From Domibacillus antri (GTDB lineage Bacteria; Bacillota; Bacilli; Bacillales; Domibacillaceae): a stretch of DNA of 64,000 bases. The stretch is from contig NZ_MSDU01000007.1 in assembly GCF_001936625.1 (NCBI RefSeq), positions 1 through 64,000 on the forward strand. The letters are read 5' to 3'. The translations under genes and the position numbers were made by a program. The notes beneath the pieces are model-generated. The model saw only the letters and a program-made list of their open reading frames with translations. It did not search any database and was not told the DNA's origin. The first letter of the stretch is position 1. Each line of letters opens with the position of its first letter. This document shows positions 36,801-46,671 of the stretch, one piece after another.

Positions 36801-36818
36801 TTGGCACAAAACTTGCTT
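36801..36818 (+). promoter_or_regulatory. Sigma-54 (-24/-12) promoter of the amidase/NCS1 operon
   Basis: TTGGCAC, five bases (AAAAC), then TTGCTT matches the consensus exactly. Transcription should begin near 36826, 37 nt before the first ATG. Confidence 0.88.
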
Positions 36819-36862
36819 ATGTGTAAGTGTGGGGAATTTTAAAAAAGAAAAGGAGGGAATGT

Positions 36863-37675
36863 ATGGGTACCCCCGATACGTTGAAAGCAGCGGCTATTCA
36901 AATGAGCTGTATTCTTGGCAACAAAGAAGCGAATCTTCAAAAAGCCGAATCGTTAATCTTAAAGGCTGTTAAAAAGGGGGCAAAGCTTGTTGTTGTTCCT
37001 GAATTGTTCAGTACAGGATACCGCGTAGAAGAGCAAGATGTAGCACTCGCTGAAGTGATTCCAGACGAGACGGCGGATTGGTTTTGCCGGATTGCTCGTG
37101 AACATCAGATTTATTTAATCGGGGCTATTCTGGAAAAAAGCGTTGTGAACGGCAATATTTATGACACAGCGGTTGCGGCTGGACCGGAAGGCTTAATCGG
37201 CAGCTATCGGAAGATCCATCTTTGGGATGCGGAAAATACCCGTTTCACAAAAGGGGAGGATTATCCGGTCTTTGATTTAGGTTTTGCCCGTTTAGGCATG
37301 CAAATTTGCTATGAAGTCGGGTTTCCGGAAGGGGCGCGTATCCTTGCCATGCAGGGAGCAGATATTGTAGTGTATCCTTCGGCGTTCGGCAAAGCGAGAC
37401 TGTATGCATGGGATATTGCGACCCGCGCAAGAGCACTTGAAAACGGTTTATATGTCATTGCCTCAAATCTTACCGGGACGGAAAAAGAGGAAACAACGTT
37501 TGGCGGGACGAGCCGGATTATCAATCCAATGGGGACCGTCCTGGCAGAAGCAGGACAGGATGAAGAAGTCATTGTGTCGGAAATTGATCTTTCTTTCGTG
37601 ACAAAACAGCGCCGGACGATTCCATATTTACGGGATTGGAACAAAAGCGCCATTATAAAGGGATTTCTGGAGTAA
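36863..37675 (+). CDS. Carbon-nitrogen hydrolase (nitrilase-superfamily amidase)
   Basis: A 270-residue cytosolic hydrolase with the Glu-Lys-Cys triad at Glu47 (VVPELFSTGY), Lys117 (SYRKIHLWD) and Cys149 (GMQICYEVGFPE). The family includes N-carbamoyl amidohydrolases, omega-amidases and short-chain amidases; the exact substrate cannot be read. ATG 36863 follows AAGGAGGG. It opens a sigma-54-driven operon with an NCS1 permease and a PuuE-like deacetylase, so a step in breakdown of an imported cyclic or acylated amide, releasing ammonia, is likely (inference). Confidence 0.88.
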   Translation: MGTPDTLKAAAIQMSCILGNKEANLQKAESLILKAVKKGAKLVVVPELFSTGYRVEEQDVALAEVIPDETADWFCRIAREHQIYLIGAILEKSVVNGNIYDTAVAAGPEGLIGSYRKIHLWDAENTRFTKGEDYPVFDLGFARLGMQICYEVGFPEGARILAMQGADIVVYPSAFGKARLYAWDIATRARALENGLYVIASNLTGTEKEETTFGGTSRIINPMGTVLAEAGQDEEVIVSEIDLSFVTKQRRTIPYLRDWNKSAIIKGFLE

Positions 37676-37712
37676 TCTTAAAACACGGTTAAACATGAAG
37701 GGGGGCTTTTCA

Positions 37713-39173
37713 ATGTCGAAAAAAGGTAGAAATACGTTAATTTCACCGGATATTGTTCCAGTAAAAAATAGCAGTCGGGTTATCAGTGGTTTTGGATTCT
37801 TTAATATATGGGTGGGAATGGCGGTTATTATTGCCACTTTCCAAATTGGCGGTAATGGAATTGATTCTATGTCTCTATGGGAAGTGGCTTCGGCTATTTT
37901 AATTGCGAATTTAGTTATTGCTCTTATTGCCAGTCTTAGCGGGGATATCGGAATTGAACACGGCTTGTCTTTTGCGGCCTATTTACGGGCGCCTTTTGGA
38001 ACGATTGGCGTACACTTGCCTGCCGTGAGCCGCGGGATCGTAGCTGCTATATGGTTTGGTATTCAAACGTACTTAGGAGCTATTGCGTTGAACGCCTTAG
38101 TTGCCCAGATGACAGGCTTTGATTCCTGGCTGACCTGGTACTTTATCTTTGCGGCTGTTCAAATCATTAATACAGCGATGGGAATTAAAGCGATTGACCG
38201 ATTAGCTGTCGTGGCTGCACCATCTATTATTATTATTTCTTTCTGGATCTTATTTAAAATGATGGGAATGGCTGAGGAAAAAGGAATTGATATAGCTGCT
38301 TATGAAGGGACAGCTCAGACAACAAGCTGGTTTCTGATTATGGTCGTCAATATGGGCTTTTGGTCCGCACTGGCTGTTGATATTCCAAATCTCACCCGCT
38401 ATGTAAAGGCGCCGATGGGAGAACGAAATTGGTTTAAGAGAAACTGGAATAGCTTTTGGCCGCATGTAACAGCTCTTCCGCTTGTGCAGACATTTATGGG
38501 TATCATTGGGGCTGTCAGTATATTGGGGGCTAATAACTGGAATCCGATCGAAGTTATACAGGGAACAGCAAGCGGCTGGTCTTATGTCGTTCTTCTCATC
38601 ATGGTCGTATTAGCTCAATGGTCTACGAATACTGCAGCCAATCTTATTCCGGCCGCTTTAACATTTGTTAATGCCGGGGCGGGAATTAAAATGCCGATGG
38701 TGACGGGTATTGTTTTAGCAGGCGTTATCGGAACGATTGTTCAGCCATGGGCGATCTTGGATCAATTATTTGTTTATCTTGGCTATTACGGTGCTATTTT
38801 ATCGGCAGTAGCTGGCATTATCATATGCGATTACTATGTTATTCGTAAAAGACGATTGAATGTTCATGATTTATACAGCGAAACCGGCCAATTTCAATAC
38901 GATAAAGGTTGGAATCTGGCAGGACTGATCGCCTGGGTAATCGGCGGCGGCTCAGCGCTCTATTTCATCGAATATATGTATCTTGTCGGATTCCCGCTTG
39001 GTTTTATTTCGTACTATCTGTTAATGAAATTCTGGTATTTAAAGAAACATAAGCAGGCGGAAGTAGAATCAAATTATTCTGATGAGTTTTTAGGCACCAC
39101 TGTAGGGCGCGATTGGGATGTTATGAATGAAGAATCCACTACTTCTCCGGACCCTGTAGCGGCGGAATCGTGA
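37713..39173 (+). CDS. NCS1-family purine/pyrimidine/hydantoin-type permease
   Basis: A 486-residue membrane protein with about twelve helices of the NCS1 (Mhp1/PucI/CodB) family of sodium- or proton-coupled importers for nucleobases, allantoin, hydantoins and thiamine. Family marks are the N-terminal FNIWVGMAV, the unwound helix GIEHGLSFAAYLRAPFG, WFGIQTYLGA and DIPNLTRYVK. ATG 37713 follows AAGGGGGG. The neighbours suggest a nitrogenous ring compound as cargo. Confidence 0.92.
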   Translation: MSKKGRNTLISPDIVPVKNSSRVISGFGFFNIWVGMAVIIATFQIGGNGIDSMSLWEVASAILIANLVIALIASLSGDIGIEHGLSFAAYLRAPFGTIGVHLPAVSRGIVAAIWFGIQTYLGAIALNALVAQMTGFDSWLTWYFIFAAVQIINTAMGIKAIDRLAVVAAPSIIIISFWILFKMMGMAEEKGIDIAAYEGTAQTTSWFLIMVVNMGFWSALAVDIPNLTRYVKAPMGERNWFKRNWNSFWPHVTALPLVQTFMGIIGAVSILGANNWNPIEVIQGTASGWSYVVLLIMVVLAQWSTNTAANLIPAALTFVNAGAGIKMPMVTGIVLAGVIGTIVQPWAILDQLFVYLGYYGAILSAVAGIIICDYYVIRKRRLNVHDLYSETGQFQYDKGWNLAGLIAWVIGGGSALYFIEYMYLVGFPLGFISYYLLMKFWYLKKHKQAEVESNYSDEFLGTTVGRDWDVMNEESTTSPDPVAAES

Positions 39174-39250
39174 AGAAAAGTATGGAACCGATTTCTGTTT
39201 TCAAAACAATCTAAATAATTTAATATTAAGAAAAGGAGTCGTGATGAATA

Positions 39251-40135
39251 ATGACGAAAAAGAAAGAAATTTTGGTTGCTTATGGTGTAGACGTGGATGC
39301 TGTAGCCGGCTGGCTCGGTTCTTACGGCGGTGAAGATTCTCCTGATGATATTTCACGTGGATTGTTTGCGGGTGAAGTCGGTACACCGCGTTTATTAAAG
39401 CTGTTCGAAAAATATAATTTAAAAACAACTTGGTTTATTCCAGGGCACTCCATTGAAACGTTCCCGGAGCAAACGAAAATGGTCGTTGATGCCGGACATG
39501 AAATTGGAATCCATGGTTATTCGCACGAAAATCCGATTGCCATGACGCCTCATCAAGAGGAAACGGTTCTCTTAAAAACGATTGATTTAGTTGAAAAAGT
39601 TTCAGGCAAGCGTCCAACTGGTTATGTAGCGCCGTGGTGGGAATTTTCCACAGTAACGAATGAACTTCTTTTAAAGCATGGAATTAAATACGATCACAGC
39701 TTAATGCATAACGATTTTAGTCCATATTATGTACGGGTTGGCGACAGCTGGACAAATATTGATTATGAAAAGAGTGCCGAAGAGTGGATGAAGCCGCTTG
39801 TCAGAGGAGAAGAAACGGATCTAATTGAGATTCCGGCTAACTGGTATTTGGATGATCTTCCGCCAATGATGTTTATTAAAAAATCCCCGAACAGCCACGG
39901 TTTCGTGAATCCGCGTGATATTGAGCAAATGTGGAAAGACCAATTTGATTGGGTATATCGTGAAAACGATTATGCAGTCTTTACAATGACCATTCATCCA
40001 GATGTAAGCGGACGGCCGCAAGTACTGCTTATGCATGAGCGCCTGATTGAGTACATTAACAGCCATGAGGGAGTACGCTGGGTAACGTTTGATGAGATTG
40101 CGGACGACTATAAAAATCGTTCTCCGAGAAAATAA
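39251..40135 (+). CDS. PuuE-like polysaccharide-deacetylase-family hydrolase
   Basis: A 294-residue cytosolic protein of the CE4-like NodB fold, PuuE branch. Metal and catalytic motifs are GVDVDAV (Asp pair), IGIHGYSHE (HxxxH) and YVAPWWEFS. PuuE of Pseudomonas opens the allantoin ring, and other members act on formyl- or acyl-amides. No signal peptide, so cell-wall polysaccharide is unlikely. ATG 39251 has AAAGGAG 13 nt upstream, which is long. Its place after an NCS1 permease and nitrilase supports a cyclic amidase role (inference). Confidence 0.85.
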   Translation: MTKKKEILVAYGVDVDAVAGWLGSYGGEDSPDDISRGLFAGEVGTPRLLKLFEKYNLKTTWFIPGHSIETFPEQTKMVVDAGHEIGIHGYSHENPIAMTPHQEETVLLKTIDLVEKVSGKRPTGYVAPWWEFSTVTNELLLKHGIKYDHSLMHNDFSPYYVRVGDSWTNIDYEKSAEEWMKPLVRGEETDLIEIPANWYLDDLPPMMFIKKSPNSHGFVNPRDIEQMWKDQFDWVYRENDYAVFTMTIHPDVSGRPQVLLMHERLIEYINSHEGVRWVTFDEIADDYKNRSPRK

Positions 40136-40230
40136 AGATTGTCAAATATAAATTGAAAAAAGAAAGGATGGCTGGTTTTTCATAAGAACCAGCCCCCTTT
40201 TGTTATTTTAACGGAAAGAGAGGGTTAATA

Positions 40231-40590
40231 ATGTGCGTTTTATGTAATGGATCCGTGCTGCAAGTGCATTGGACAGATCGAAAGAATAAGAATGAGAGCC
40301 AGTCTACCATTCAAACAGCTGGCGAGACGCAGCGTTCCCGCATTAGGGAAAGGCATTTGCGAATCCGTCAGAGCAATAAAATATTAGCTGTCTATGGCTT
40401 GAAACTGAGTGACTGGACAGGAAGCAAGTACATCTTGGCTGATAAAAAAGGACGTTCGGAAATTGTTCAGGATTTAGGCGCGCTATGGACGGTTGCAGAA
40501 AAGCTTCTGGGAAAACCAATTGATCCGTTAGACCCTTATTTAATAAAAGTTTTACGTCCGGAACAAGCCGGGTCTGAAGGGGGAGAATAA
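40231..40590 (+). CDS. Uncharacterised 119-residue protein coupled to CobW
   Basis: A soluble basic-to-neutral protein, not recognised. It opens with a CVLC pair near the N-terminus followed by a strand (SVLQVHWTD), a charged stretch and a domain ending WTVAEKLLGKPIDP. Its stop TAA is immediately followed by the ATG of the CobW-family gene, so the two are translationally coupled. A metal-related partner of the GTPase is possible given the Cys pair, but this is a guess. ATG 40231 follows GAAAGAGAGGG. Confidence 0.75.
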   Translation: MCVLCNGSVLQVHWTDRKNKNESQSTIQTAGETQRSRIRERHLRIRQSNKILAVYGLKLSDWTGSKYILADKKGRSEIVQDLGALWTVAEKLLGKPIDPLDPYLIKVLRPEQAGSEGGE

Positions 40591-41598
40591 ATGAGTAAAA
40601 AACGCAAGATCACGATTATTACAGGGTTTCTTGGCAGCGGTAAAACAACGCTCCTTACGAACTTGCTGAAAGACCCGTCTTTAAAAAATACAGCTGTACT
40701 CGTGAATGAATTCGGAAGAGTAGGGCTCGACCATCATCTTTTGCGCAGAGTGGATGAAAGAACACTCCTTTTAGGGGGAGGCTGTCTCTGCTGTACCGTA
40801 AGGGAAGATCTGGTAAACTCACTGCGCGAGCTTCTGGATCATGATCATAGAGGTGATATTGAACCGCTGGATCGAATTATTATTGAAACGAGCGGATTGG
40901 CTGACCCTGCACCGATTTTATTTACTGTACTGACTGATACCGTTTTGCAGCATCACTTTGAAATCGACCAGGTGATTGTTACGATCGATGCCGTGAACGG
41001 CCAGCTTCATCTTGACCGCCAGCCCGAGTCGATGAAACAAGCAGCCGTAGCGGATAAAATGATCATAACCAAAACGGATATTGCTTCAAAAGAGGAAACG
41101 GAACAGTTAGTTTCCAGGCTGCGTTTAATTAATCCTTCCGCTGACATAATCGAATCCGTATATGGTGATGTGGATTCCGTTGAGCTGTTTGCCCCAAATG
41201 AAAAAGTAAACCATAACGTTTCTGGTTCCTTTGATACATCTGTAAAAGGGCATCATGCCTCTAATACTCAAACTATTTCTCTTACATTCGATCAGCCGCT
41301 GGACTGGAGTGCCTTTGGCTTATGGCTCAGTATGCTGCTGCATGCACGGGGCCAGGATGTACTTCGGGTGAAAGGGATGATTGATGTTGGGGATAGAGGA
41401 CCGGTTCTACTGAATGGCGTACAGCACATTATCCACCCGCCGGAACACCTGGATGAGTGGCCGGACGAAGACAAACGTTCTCACGTTGTCTTTATTATGC
41501 GTTCCATTGAATCGGAACAAATTCTATTGTCTCTTCATGCGTTTCAAGATATTCTAGGTTCAAGGGCTTCGATCAGAGAAAAGATGGAAGTACATTAA
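40591..41598 (+). CDS. CobW/COG0523-family G3E GTPase metallochaperone
   Basis: A 335-residue GTPase with P-loop GFLGSGKTTLL (11-21), the metal-binding GGCLCCTVREDL (CxCC) near 61-72, ETSGLADP, and TKTD for guanine. The C-terminal CobW_C domain begins near 230. These proteins insert zinc, cobalt or other metals into client enzymes. A likely client in this operon is the PuuE-like metal hydrolase (inference). It follows the 119-residue gene with no gap. Confidence 0.9.
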   Translation: MSKKRKITIITGFLGSGKTTLLTNLLKDPSLKNTAVLVNEFGRVGLDHHLLRRVDERTLLLGGGCLCCTVREDLVNSLRELLDHDHRGDIEPLDRIIIETSGLADPAPILFTVLTDTVLQHHFEIDQVIVTIDAVNGQLHLDRQPESMKQAAVADKMIITKTDIASKEETEQLVSRLRLINPSADIIESVYGDVDSVELFAPNEKVNHNVSGSFDTSVKGHHASNTQTISLTFDQPLDWSAFGLWLSMLLHARGQDVLRVKGMIDVGDRGPVLLNGVQHIIHPPEHLDEWPDEDKRSHVVFIMRSIESEQILLSLHAFQDILGSRASIREKMEVH

Positions 41599-41625
41599 TA
41601 TTTTAGAAACAGGGAGATGGAACCA

Positions 41626-43665
41626 TTGGGAATTTTCAGGAAAAAAAGAAAGATGATAAGCGGGAGTTTTGGAAATAAAATCGCTTTTATTACGATGGTC
41701 TTTATTATTGCAACGGTGTGCATTCTTTCTGCTTTTACGTACAGTGCCCAAAAGGAAGCGGTCATGGAACAGATGAATGCGGAAGCAGATAATACGGTGG
41801 ATCAATTAGTATCTGATTTTAACTCGTATGATCAAACAGTGGAGATTTTAAAAGAAAGCCTGCAAAAAAATTATTTAATGCTGGCCAAGTCTGTGAGGGA
41901 GATCCTTGCGGGTCGTGACACTTACACAATTGAAGAGCTTTCTGCGCTTGCCGATAAGATCGGTGTATCGGAAGTCAATGTCATGAATGATAAAGGAATT
42001 ATGCAATTTAGCAGCAACCCCGACCTGATCGGCTATGAATATGATTCGTTCGAACAATCGGAACCTTTTATGGAAGCTATCACAAATAAAAACTTTGAAC
42101 TGGCACAGGAGCCGTCTATCCGCGGGGCCGATAACAAAATGTTTATGTATATCGGTGTTGCCCGTCAGGATCGTAATGGAATGTTTCAATTAGGAATGGA
42201 GCCGGTTGAGTATCAGCAAGTGGTCGAATCTATAAATCTTCAAGATGAAATAGAGAAAAATTCGTTCGCCAAAACAGGGTTTGCCTTTATTGTAAATCCA
42301 CAAGGGGAAATTATTGCCCACCCGGAACAGGACTTTATAGGGAAAGCCATACAGGAGCTTTCTTTTGGGAGTTTGATATCCCCTGAAGAAGAGGGGAATT
42401 TCTCCTATGAAGAAAATGGGGAAACGAAGTATATGGCATTCAAACGAACATCTGACGGACATATTATGATGGCCTCTGTTGAAGTGGAGGACTATTTGAA
42501 TACGCTGCATAGCCTAATGTTTAAACTGATCGCGTGCGGTATTATTATTATTATTTTATCCATTTTATTTATGCTATATTATTCGAAAAAAAATATTACA
42601 AAGCCGATGAATGAAATACAAGGAGCGATGGAGGAAATTGCTTCGGGCAATTTAACAAAAACGTACACGTCAACACGAAATGATGAAATCGGCCGGATGT
42701 TTCATCATGTGAATGAAATGTCTATTAGTCTTAAGGATCTGGTCGGGAAAATCTCAAGTAATTCAGAACAGGTTGCTGCTTCAGCGGAAGAATTAGCCGC
42801 AAGCTCTGAACAAACAGGAAAAGCAACCGAACAAATTGCATTGATTGTTCAAGAGGTTGCAGCAGGCGCTGATAAACAGATGAAAAGCGTGGAGGACAGT
42901 TCAAGAATTATTTCTGAGCTGGCAGTGGGCATCCAGCATATTACCGACAGCGCTCAGCATGTGACCGCTGCGGCGTCTCATACTTCTGAAAGAGCGGAAG
43001 AAGGGACCCGAAATATTCAACAGGCAATTAACCAAATGCATGCCATCAGTGCTACGTTCGGCAGCCTGTCAGAAACGGTTAAAAATTTAGGGGAGCGTTC
43101 CAGCGAAATCAGCCAGATCGTTCAGGTCATCACAGATATTTCTTCACAAACGAATCTGTTGGCTTTAAATGCAGCCATCGAAGCGGCAAGAGCGGGAGAG
43201 CAGGGGAAAGGATTTGCTGTTGTGGCAGATGAAGTGCGAAAACTGGCAGAACAATCCTCCAATTCCGCACAGAAGATTGCTCAGTTAATTGCCGCAATTC
43301 AGGAAGAAACAAATAAAACTGTCATGTCAATGGATCTTGCCGCGAAAGAAGTGGCAGAAGGAATTGGCATTGTGGATTTGTCGGGTGAGTCTTTTGGAAA
43401 AATCCATTATTCCGTTAACGAAGTGGCCAGTCAAATTGAGCAGGTATCATCTTCTGTTCAGCAAATTTCAGCTGCGGCTGAAAAGGTTGTTCATTCAATC
43501 AACGTGATTGCTGAAGTGGCGGAAACGGCGGCTGACGGAACACAAAATGTATCTGCGGCTACGGAAGAACAGCTCGCATCTATGGAAGAAATTTCAGCGG
43601 CTGCTGCGTCGCTCACGCATAGAGCCGAAGAATTACAGCACGCTATTGGGAAATTTAATGTCTAA
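41626..43665 (+). CDS. Methyl-accepting chemotaxis protein
   Basis: A 679-residue chemoreceptor: membrane helix 1 (about 13-35), an extracytoplasmic dCache-like sensor (about 40-295), helix 2 (about 300-322), HAMP, and a long signalling coiled coil whose tip has the invariant [19 protein letters not shown]. The start is taken as TTG 41626 because AGGGAG lies 9 nt upstream; an ATG at 41617 directly abuts that ribosome site. As the last gene of the amidase/NCS1 operon it may steer cells toward the substrate. A terminator follows. Confidence 0.92.
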   Translation: MGIFRKKRKMISGSFGNKIAFITMVFIIATVCILSAFTYSAQKEAVMEQMNAEADNTVDQLVSDFNSYDQTVEILKESLQKNYLMLAKSVREILAGRDTYTIEELSALADKIGVSEVNVMNDKGIMQFSSNPDLIGYEYDSFEQSEPFMEAITNKNFELAQEPSIRGADNKMFMYIGVARQDRNGMFQLGMEPVEYQQVVESINLQDEIEKNSFAKTGFAFIVNPQGEIIAHPEQDFIGKAIQELSFGSLISPEEEGNFSYEENGETKYMAFKRTSDGHIMMASVEVEDYLNTLHSLMFKLIACGIIIIILSILFMLYYSKKNITKPMNEIQGAMEEIASGNLTKTYTSTRNDEIGRMFHHVNEMSISLKDLVGKISSNSEQVAASAEELAASSEQTGKATEQIALIVQEVAAGADKQMKSVEDSSRIISELAVGIQHITDSAQHVTAAASHTSERAEEGTRNIQQAINQMHAISATFGSLSETVKNLGERSSEISQIVQVITDISSQTNLLALNAAIEAARAGEQGKGFAVVADEVRKLAEQSSNSAQKIAQLIAAIQEETNKTVMSMDLAAKEVAEGIGIVDLSGESFGKIHYSVNEVASQIEQVSSSVQQISAAAEKVVHSINVIAEVAETAADGTQNVSAATEEQLASMEEISAAAASLTHRAEELQHAIGKFNV

Positions 43666-43688
43666 TCGACTGTAGTACAAAGTTTTAT

Positions 43689-43725
43689 AAAAAGCGAATT
43701 GGATGTAGATCCGGTTCGCTTTTTT
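43689..43725 (+). terminator. Terminator of the amidase/NCS1 operon
   Basis: AAAAAGCGAA (43689-43698) and TTCGCTTTTT (43715-43724), with further partial pairing inside. Confidence 0.8.
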
Positions 43726-43916
43726 GTAGTGGGATTTCAAAAGAAGAATAGAAAAAAACTTGAAATATACGGCTGATCCTTTTAAGAGGGAAGACAGCAC
43801 AAAAATGCAAAAATGTTGCTTTTACAGGGTAGGGGTTACAGAATAGGCACGAGGGCATTTTCTTGATAAAATGGAATGGCAAGGGGTTGAGAATTGTTCA
43901 GAAGGGGGCCGAAGAA

Positions 43917-44921
43917 ATGAAAGCGGTTTTATTACATGGGACAGGCGGGCCGGAAAAGGTGCAGTATACAGATGTGGAACGGCCGGTTCCAGGAATTGGT
44001 GAAGTGCTTGTACGTTTGAAAAATGCATCATTAAACAGACGGGATCTGTTTATTACATACGGGTTGTATCCAGGAATGAAACTGCCGTCCATTTTAGGGG
44101 CGGACGGTGCAGGTATAGTCTATGCGGCTGGTGAAAATGTGGAGGGCTTGAGTGAAGGGGATGAAGTTGTCATCAATCCGGGGATGAATTGGGGATCTAA
44201 TTTAAACTGCAGCGCACCGGACTTTCATGTTTTAGGAATGCCTGCCGATGGCACATATGCGGAATACGTGAAAGTTCCGGCTGAAAGTGTGTACAGGAAA
44301 CCGGCATATTTAACATGGTCGGAAGCAGCGGCCATCCCTCTGTCCGCCCTAACGGCGTACCGGGCGATCATTACGCGCGGTGAACTGGCGGAAGGTGATA
44401 CCGTTTTTATACCGGGCATCGGCGGCGGTGTTGCGTTATTTGCTTTACAGATTGCCGCTGCGAGAGGCGCGCGCGTATTTGTTTCATCCAGCAGTGATGA
44501 GAAGATTGCGCGGGCGAAAGAAATGGGTGCGGCGGGAGGCATTAACTATCGGTCGGATCAATGGGTGCAGGAACTGAATAAGGAAATGGGCGGCGCGGAT
44601 GTAATCATTGATGGTGTAGGCGGCGCAGCATTTAAAGATTTTGTTTTTTTAGCGAAACCGGGCGGGAAATTGGTGAGTTTCGGTGCAACAGCAGGTCCTG
44701 TACCTGAATTTGTGCTGCCGCGCGTGTTCTTTAAACAGCTCGATATACGGGGAACGACGATGGGCAGCCCGGAGGAATTTGCGGACATGCTGCAATTTTT
44801 TGAGCAGCACGAAATTCGTCCGGTGATCGACAAACAGTTTTCGCTTAAAGACGCCGTTTCAGCGCTGAAGTATATGGAAGAAAACCGGGCGTTTGGAAAA
44901 ATCGTACTGGATATTTCATAA
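43917..44921 (+). CDS. Zinc-type alcohol dehydrogenase/quinone oxidoreductase (YogA-like)
   Basis: A 334-residue MDR-superfamily oxidoreductase, probably NADPH-dependent. It has the GroES-like N-terminal domain (SLNRRDLFITYG, GADGAGIV, GDEVVINPG) and a Rossmann domain with GIGGGVALFALQ at about 173-184. Only some zinc ligands are present, so it is of the zinc-poor quinone-reductase/YogA type. ATG 43917 follows AAGGGGG. It is clearly paralogous to the gene at 46672. Substrate unknown. Confidence 0.88.
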   Translation: MKAVLLHGTGGPEKVQYTDVERPVPGIGEVLVRLKNASLNRRDLFITYGLYPGMKLPSILGADGAGIVYAAGENVEGLSEGDEVVINPGMNWGSNLNCSAPDFHVLGMPADGTYAEYVKVPAESVYRKPAYLTWSEAAAIPLSALTAYRAIITRGELAEGDTVFIPGIGGGVALFALQIAAARGARVFVSSSSDEKIARAKEMGAAGGINYRSDQWVQELNKEMGGADVIIDGVGGAAFKDFVFLAKPGGKLVSFGATAGPVPEFVLPRVFFKQLDIRGTTMGSPEEFADMLQFFEQHEIRPVIDKQFSLKDAVSALKYMEENRAFGKIVLDIS

Positions 44922-44924
44922 GAA

Positions 44925-44960
44925 AAAACCCGTCTGCCTATTGGAGAGCAGATGGGTTTT
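44925..44960. terminator. Bidirectional terminator
   Basis: AAAACCCGTCTGC (44925-44937) and GCAGATGGGTTTT (44948-44960), between convergent genes; it covers the last codons of the minus-strand gene. Confidence 0.82.
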
Positions 44961-45501
44961 CGTTGTAAACATATAATGTTGGCTCATTCAAATCATCTAT
45001 AATGAACGCATCTTTTTTCACTTTTCGCAGCTGTTTGTACATAGAAAAATCACCGGCTGCCCCGCCAATTAAAAAGGCAGAAACAATCATCAAAACCGCA
45101 CTGTTCATCCAGATTCCGATGACAAATGGAAGCATGCCCGTTATCCAAAACGGCAGTAGCAATGCTTTTTTCATTGCGCGGTTCTCCAGCACCTTTTTCG
45201 TGCCTGCATAAGCAATGCCAAGCTCCCGGTTTAGGCCGTACACAAGATCACTCCACCTGCATTTCCCCCAGATCATGAAGCCGATTAAATGAAAGATCTC
45301 ATGCAAAACGATCAGTAAAATGTATAAAACCACCCATAAAAAAAAGCCCAGGAATGAAAGGTCAAAACCGCTTTCCGTATGGATGAACAGCATCAATAAT
45401 ACACCAATGATAATCGCTGCGACTGTAATGAGGAATGCTTGAATGTGGATTTTTTTCATATTAAAAGTAATAATCTGATCCGGTTCACGCGGTAAATCCA
45501 T
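44938..45501 (-). CDS. DUF3267 putative zincin membrane peptidase
   Basis: A 187-residue integral membrane protein with four hydrophobic helices (about 20-40, 48-75, 112-130, 135-155) and the metallopeptidase motif HEIFH near residue 66 within a helix. This matches DUF3267, predicted intramembrane zinc peptidases of Firmicutes with no known substrate. ATG 45501 follows AAGGAAGTG. It stands alone; the DMT exporter relic lies upstream on the same strand. Confidence 0.8.
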   Translation of the reverse strand: MDLPREPDQIITFNMKKIHIQAFLITVAAIIIGVLLMLFIHTESGFDLSFLGFFLWVVLYILLIVLHEIFHLIGFMIWGKCRWSDLVYGLNRELGIAYAGTKKVLENRAMKKALLLPFWITGMLPFVIGIWMNSAVLMIVSAFLIGGAAGDFSMYKQLRKVKKDAFIIDDLNEPTLYVYNENPSALQ

Positions 45502-45541
45502 GAGGTCACTTCCTTTTCTTTAAAGAGTTCGGGCCGTATGT

Positions 45542-46482
45542 TCATCGAATACGTTCCTTTCGTTTTTTTGTGTACCAGCTGTGCAGTGTCATGCCGGTCA
45601 TAATAAGAACGATTCCTGACAGGGCAATCGGACCTGGGAATAAAGCGCCGAGCAGAAGCACTTCTCCTATCATGGTAAACAAAACCTGCGCGGACTGTGT
45701 TGCTTCGACGGAGGCGAGTTTTCCTTCATGTCCACGCGCTCGGTCGGTTGCGATGAAAAACAATGTCGTCGCAATGACACCGGAAGAAACGGCGACAATC
45801 AATGTCTGTGTCAGCTGGCTTGCCGATGGTGCACCGTCAATAGCGAAGCCGGCAATGCTGATCATCATCCAGAATGGCGGGCTGGCAATGGTCATGCCGA
45901 GAATACGTGTAAATGTGTCGAGCCGGCCGCCGCACAGCTCCATCATTTTCCGGTTGCCGAGCGGATAGGCGAATGCCGCAATGAAGACAGGCACAACGCC
46001 CGCTGCGAGTGTTGATATGGTAATACCATCTGCTTTTTCACATTGAATCAGGGCGATACCTGCTAAAATGACACATGAAATCGCCAATGCGCCGAACGGT
46101 ATTTTTCGCCGGACTTTTTTCCCGTTGATCAAGTCCGAGAAAAGCGGTGTCAAGAGAACACCGGCAACGATGGTCAGCTGCCATGTGCCGGCGACAAGCC
46201 AGCCGGGACCGGACGACGCTGCATATGTAAGCGGTGCATAAATAAAACGAATCCGAAGAAGCTCCAGATGACCCAAGAGAGCGGGTTTCTCTTCATTTCA
46301 GTGAATAAATCTTTCATTTTGCCGCGCATGGCGACAATGATGATGAAAAAGGGGAGCATAAATAAAAAACGAAGTGATGCACTCCACATCCAGCTGCCGC
46401 CGGACAATTTCATCGAGCGGTTTAAAATGAATGTCACCGCAAAAAAGACAGATGCCAGCAGTCCAATACCTATTTCTTTCAT
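45542..46482 (-). pseudogene. DMT/EamA-type multidrug exporter, frameshifted
   Basis: The N-terminal part (ATG 46482, MKEIGIGLLASVFFAVTF and about three helices) runs in one frame to SFFGFVLF near 46245. The homologous continuation YAPLTYAASSGPGWLVAG and seven more helices is in another frame and ends at 45542. One missing T (minus strand) in the TTTATTTATG run at about 46238-46247 explains the break. The joined product would be about 313 residues, normal for this ten-helix family. Either a recent pseudogene or an assembly error. Confidence 0.82.
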
Positions 46483-46671
46483 ATTGAAAAACCCCCTGTA
46501 TATTCCATTAAAACATAAAATGCGGATTACTTGTTCAGGAAATAACAGAAATGGTTATGTTCAGAGAGGAAGTCACATATTCAACCGGATTCCGTCACGT
46601 TTAAATGACGTTGCTTACAAAATAGTGTATGTTAAAATCATATTATACGTACATATTTTGGAGGGATTGAA

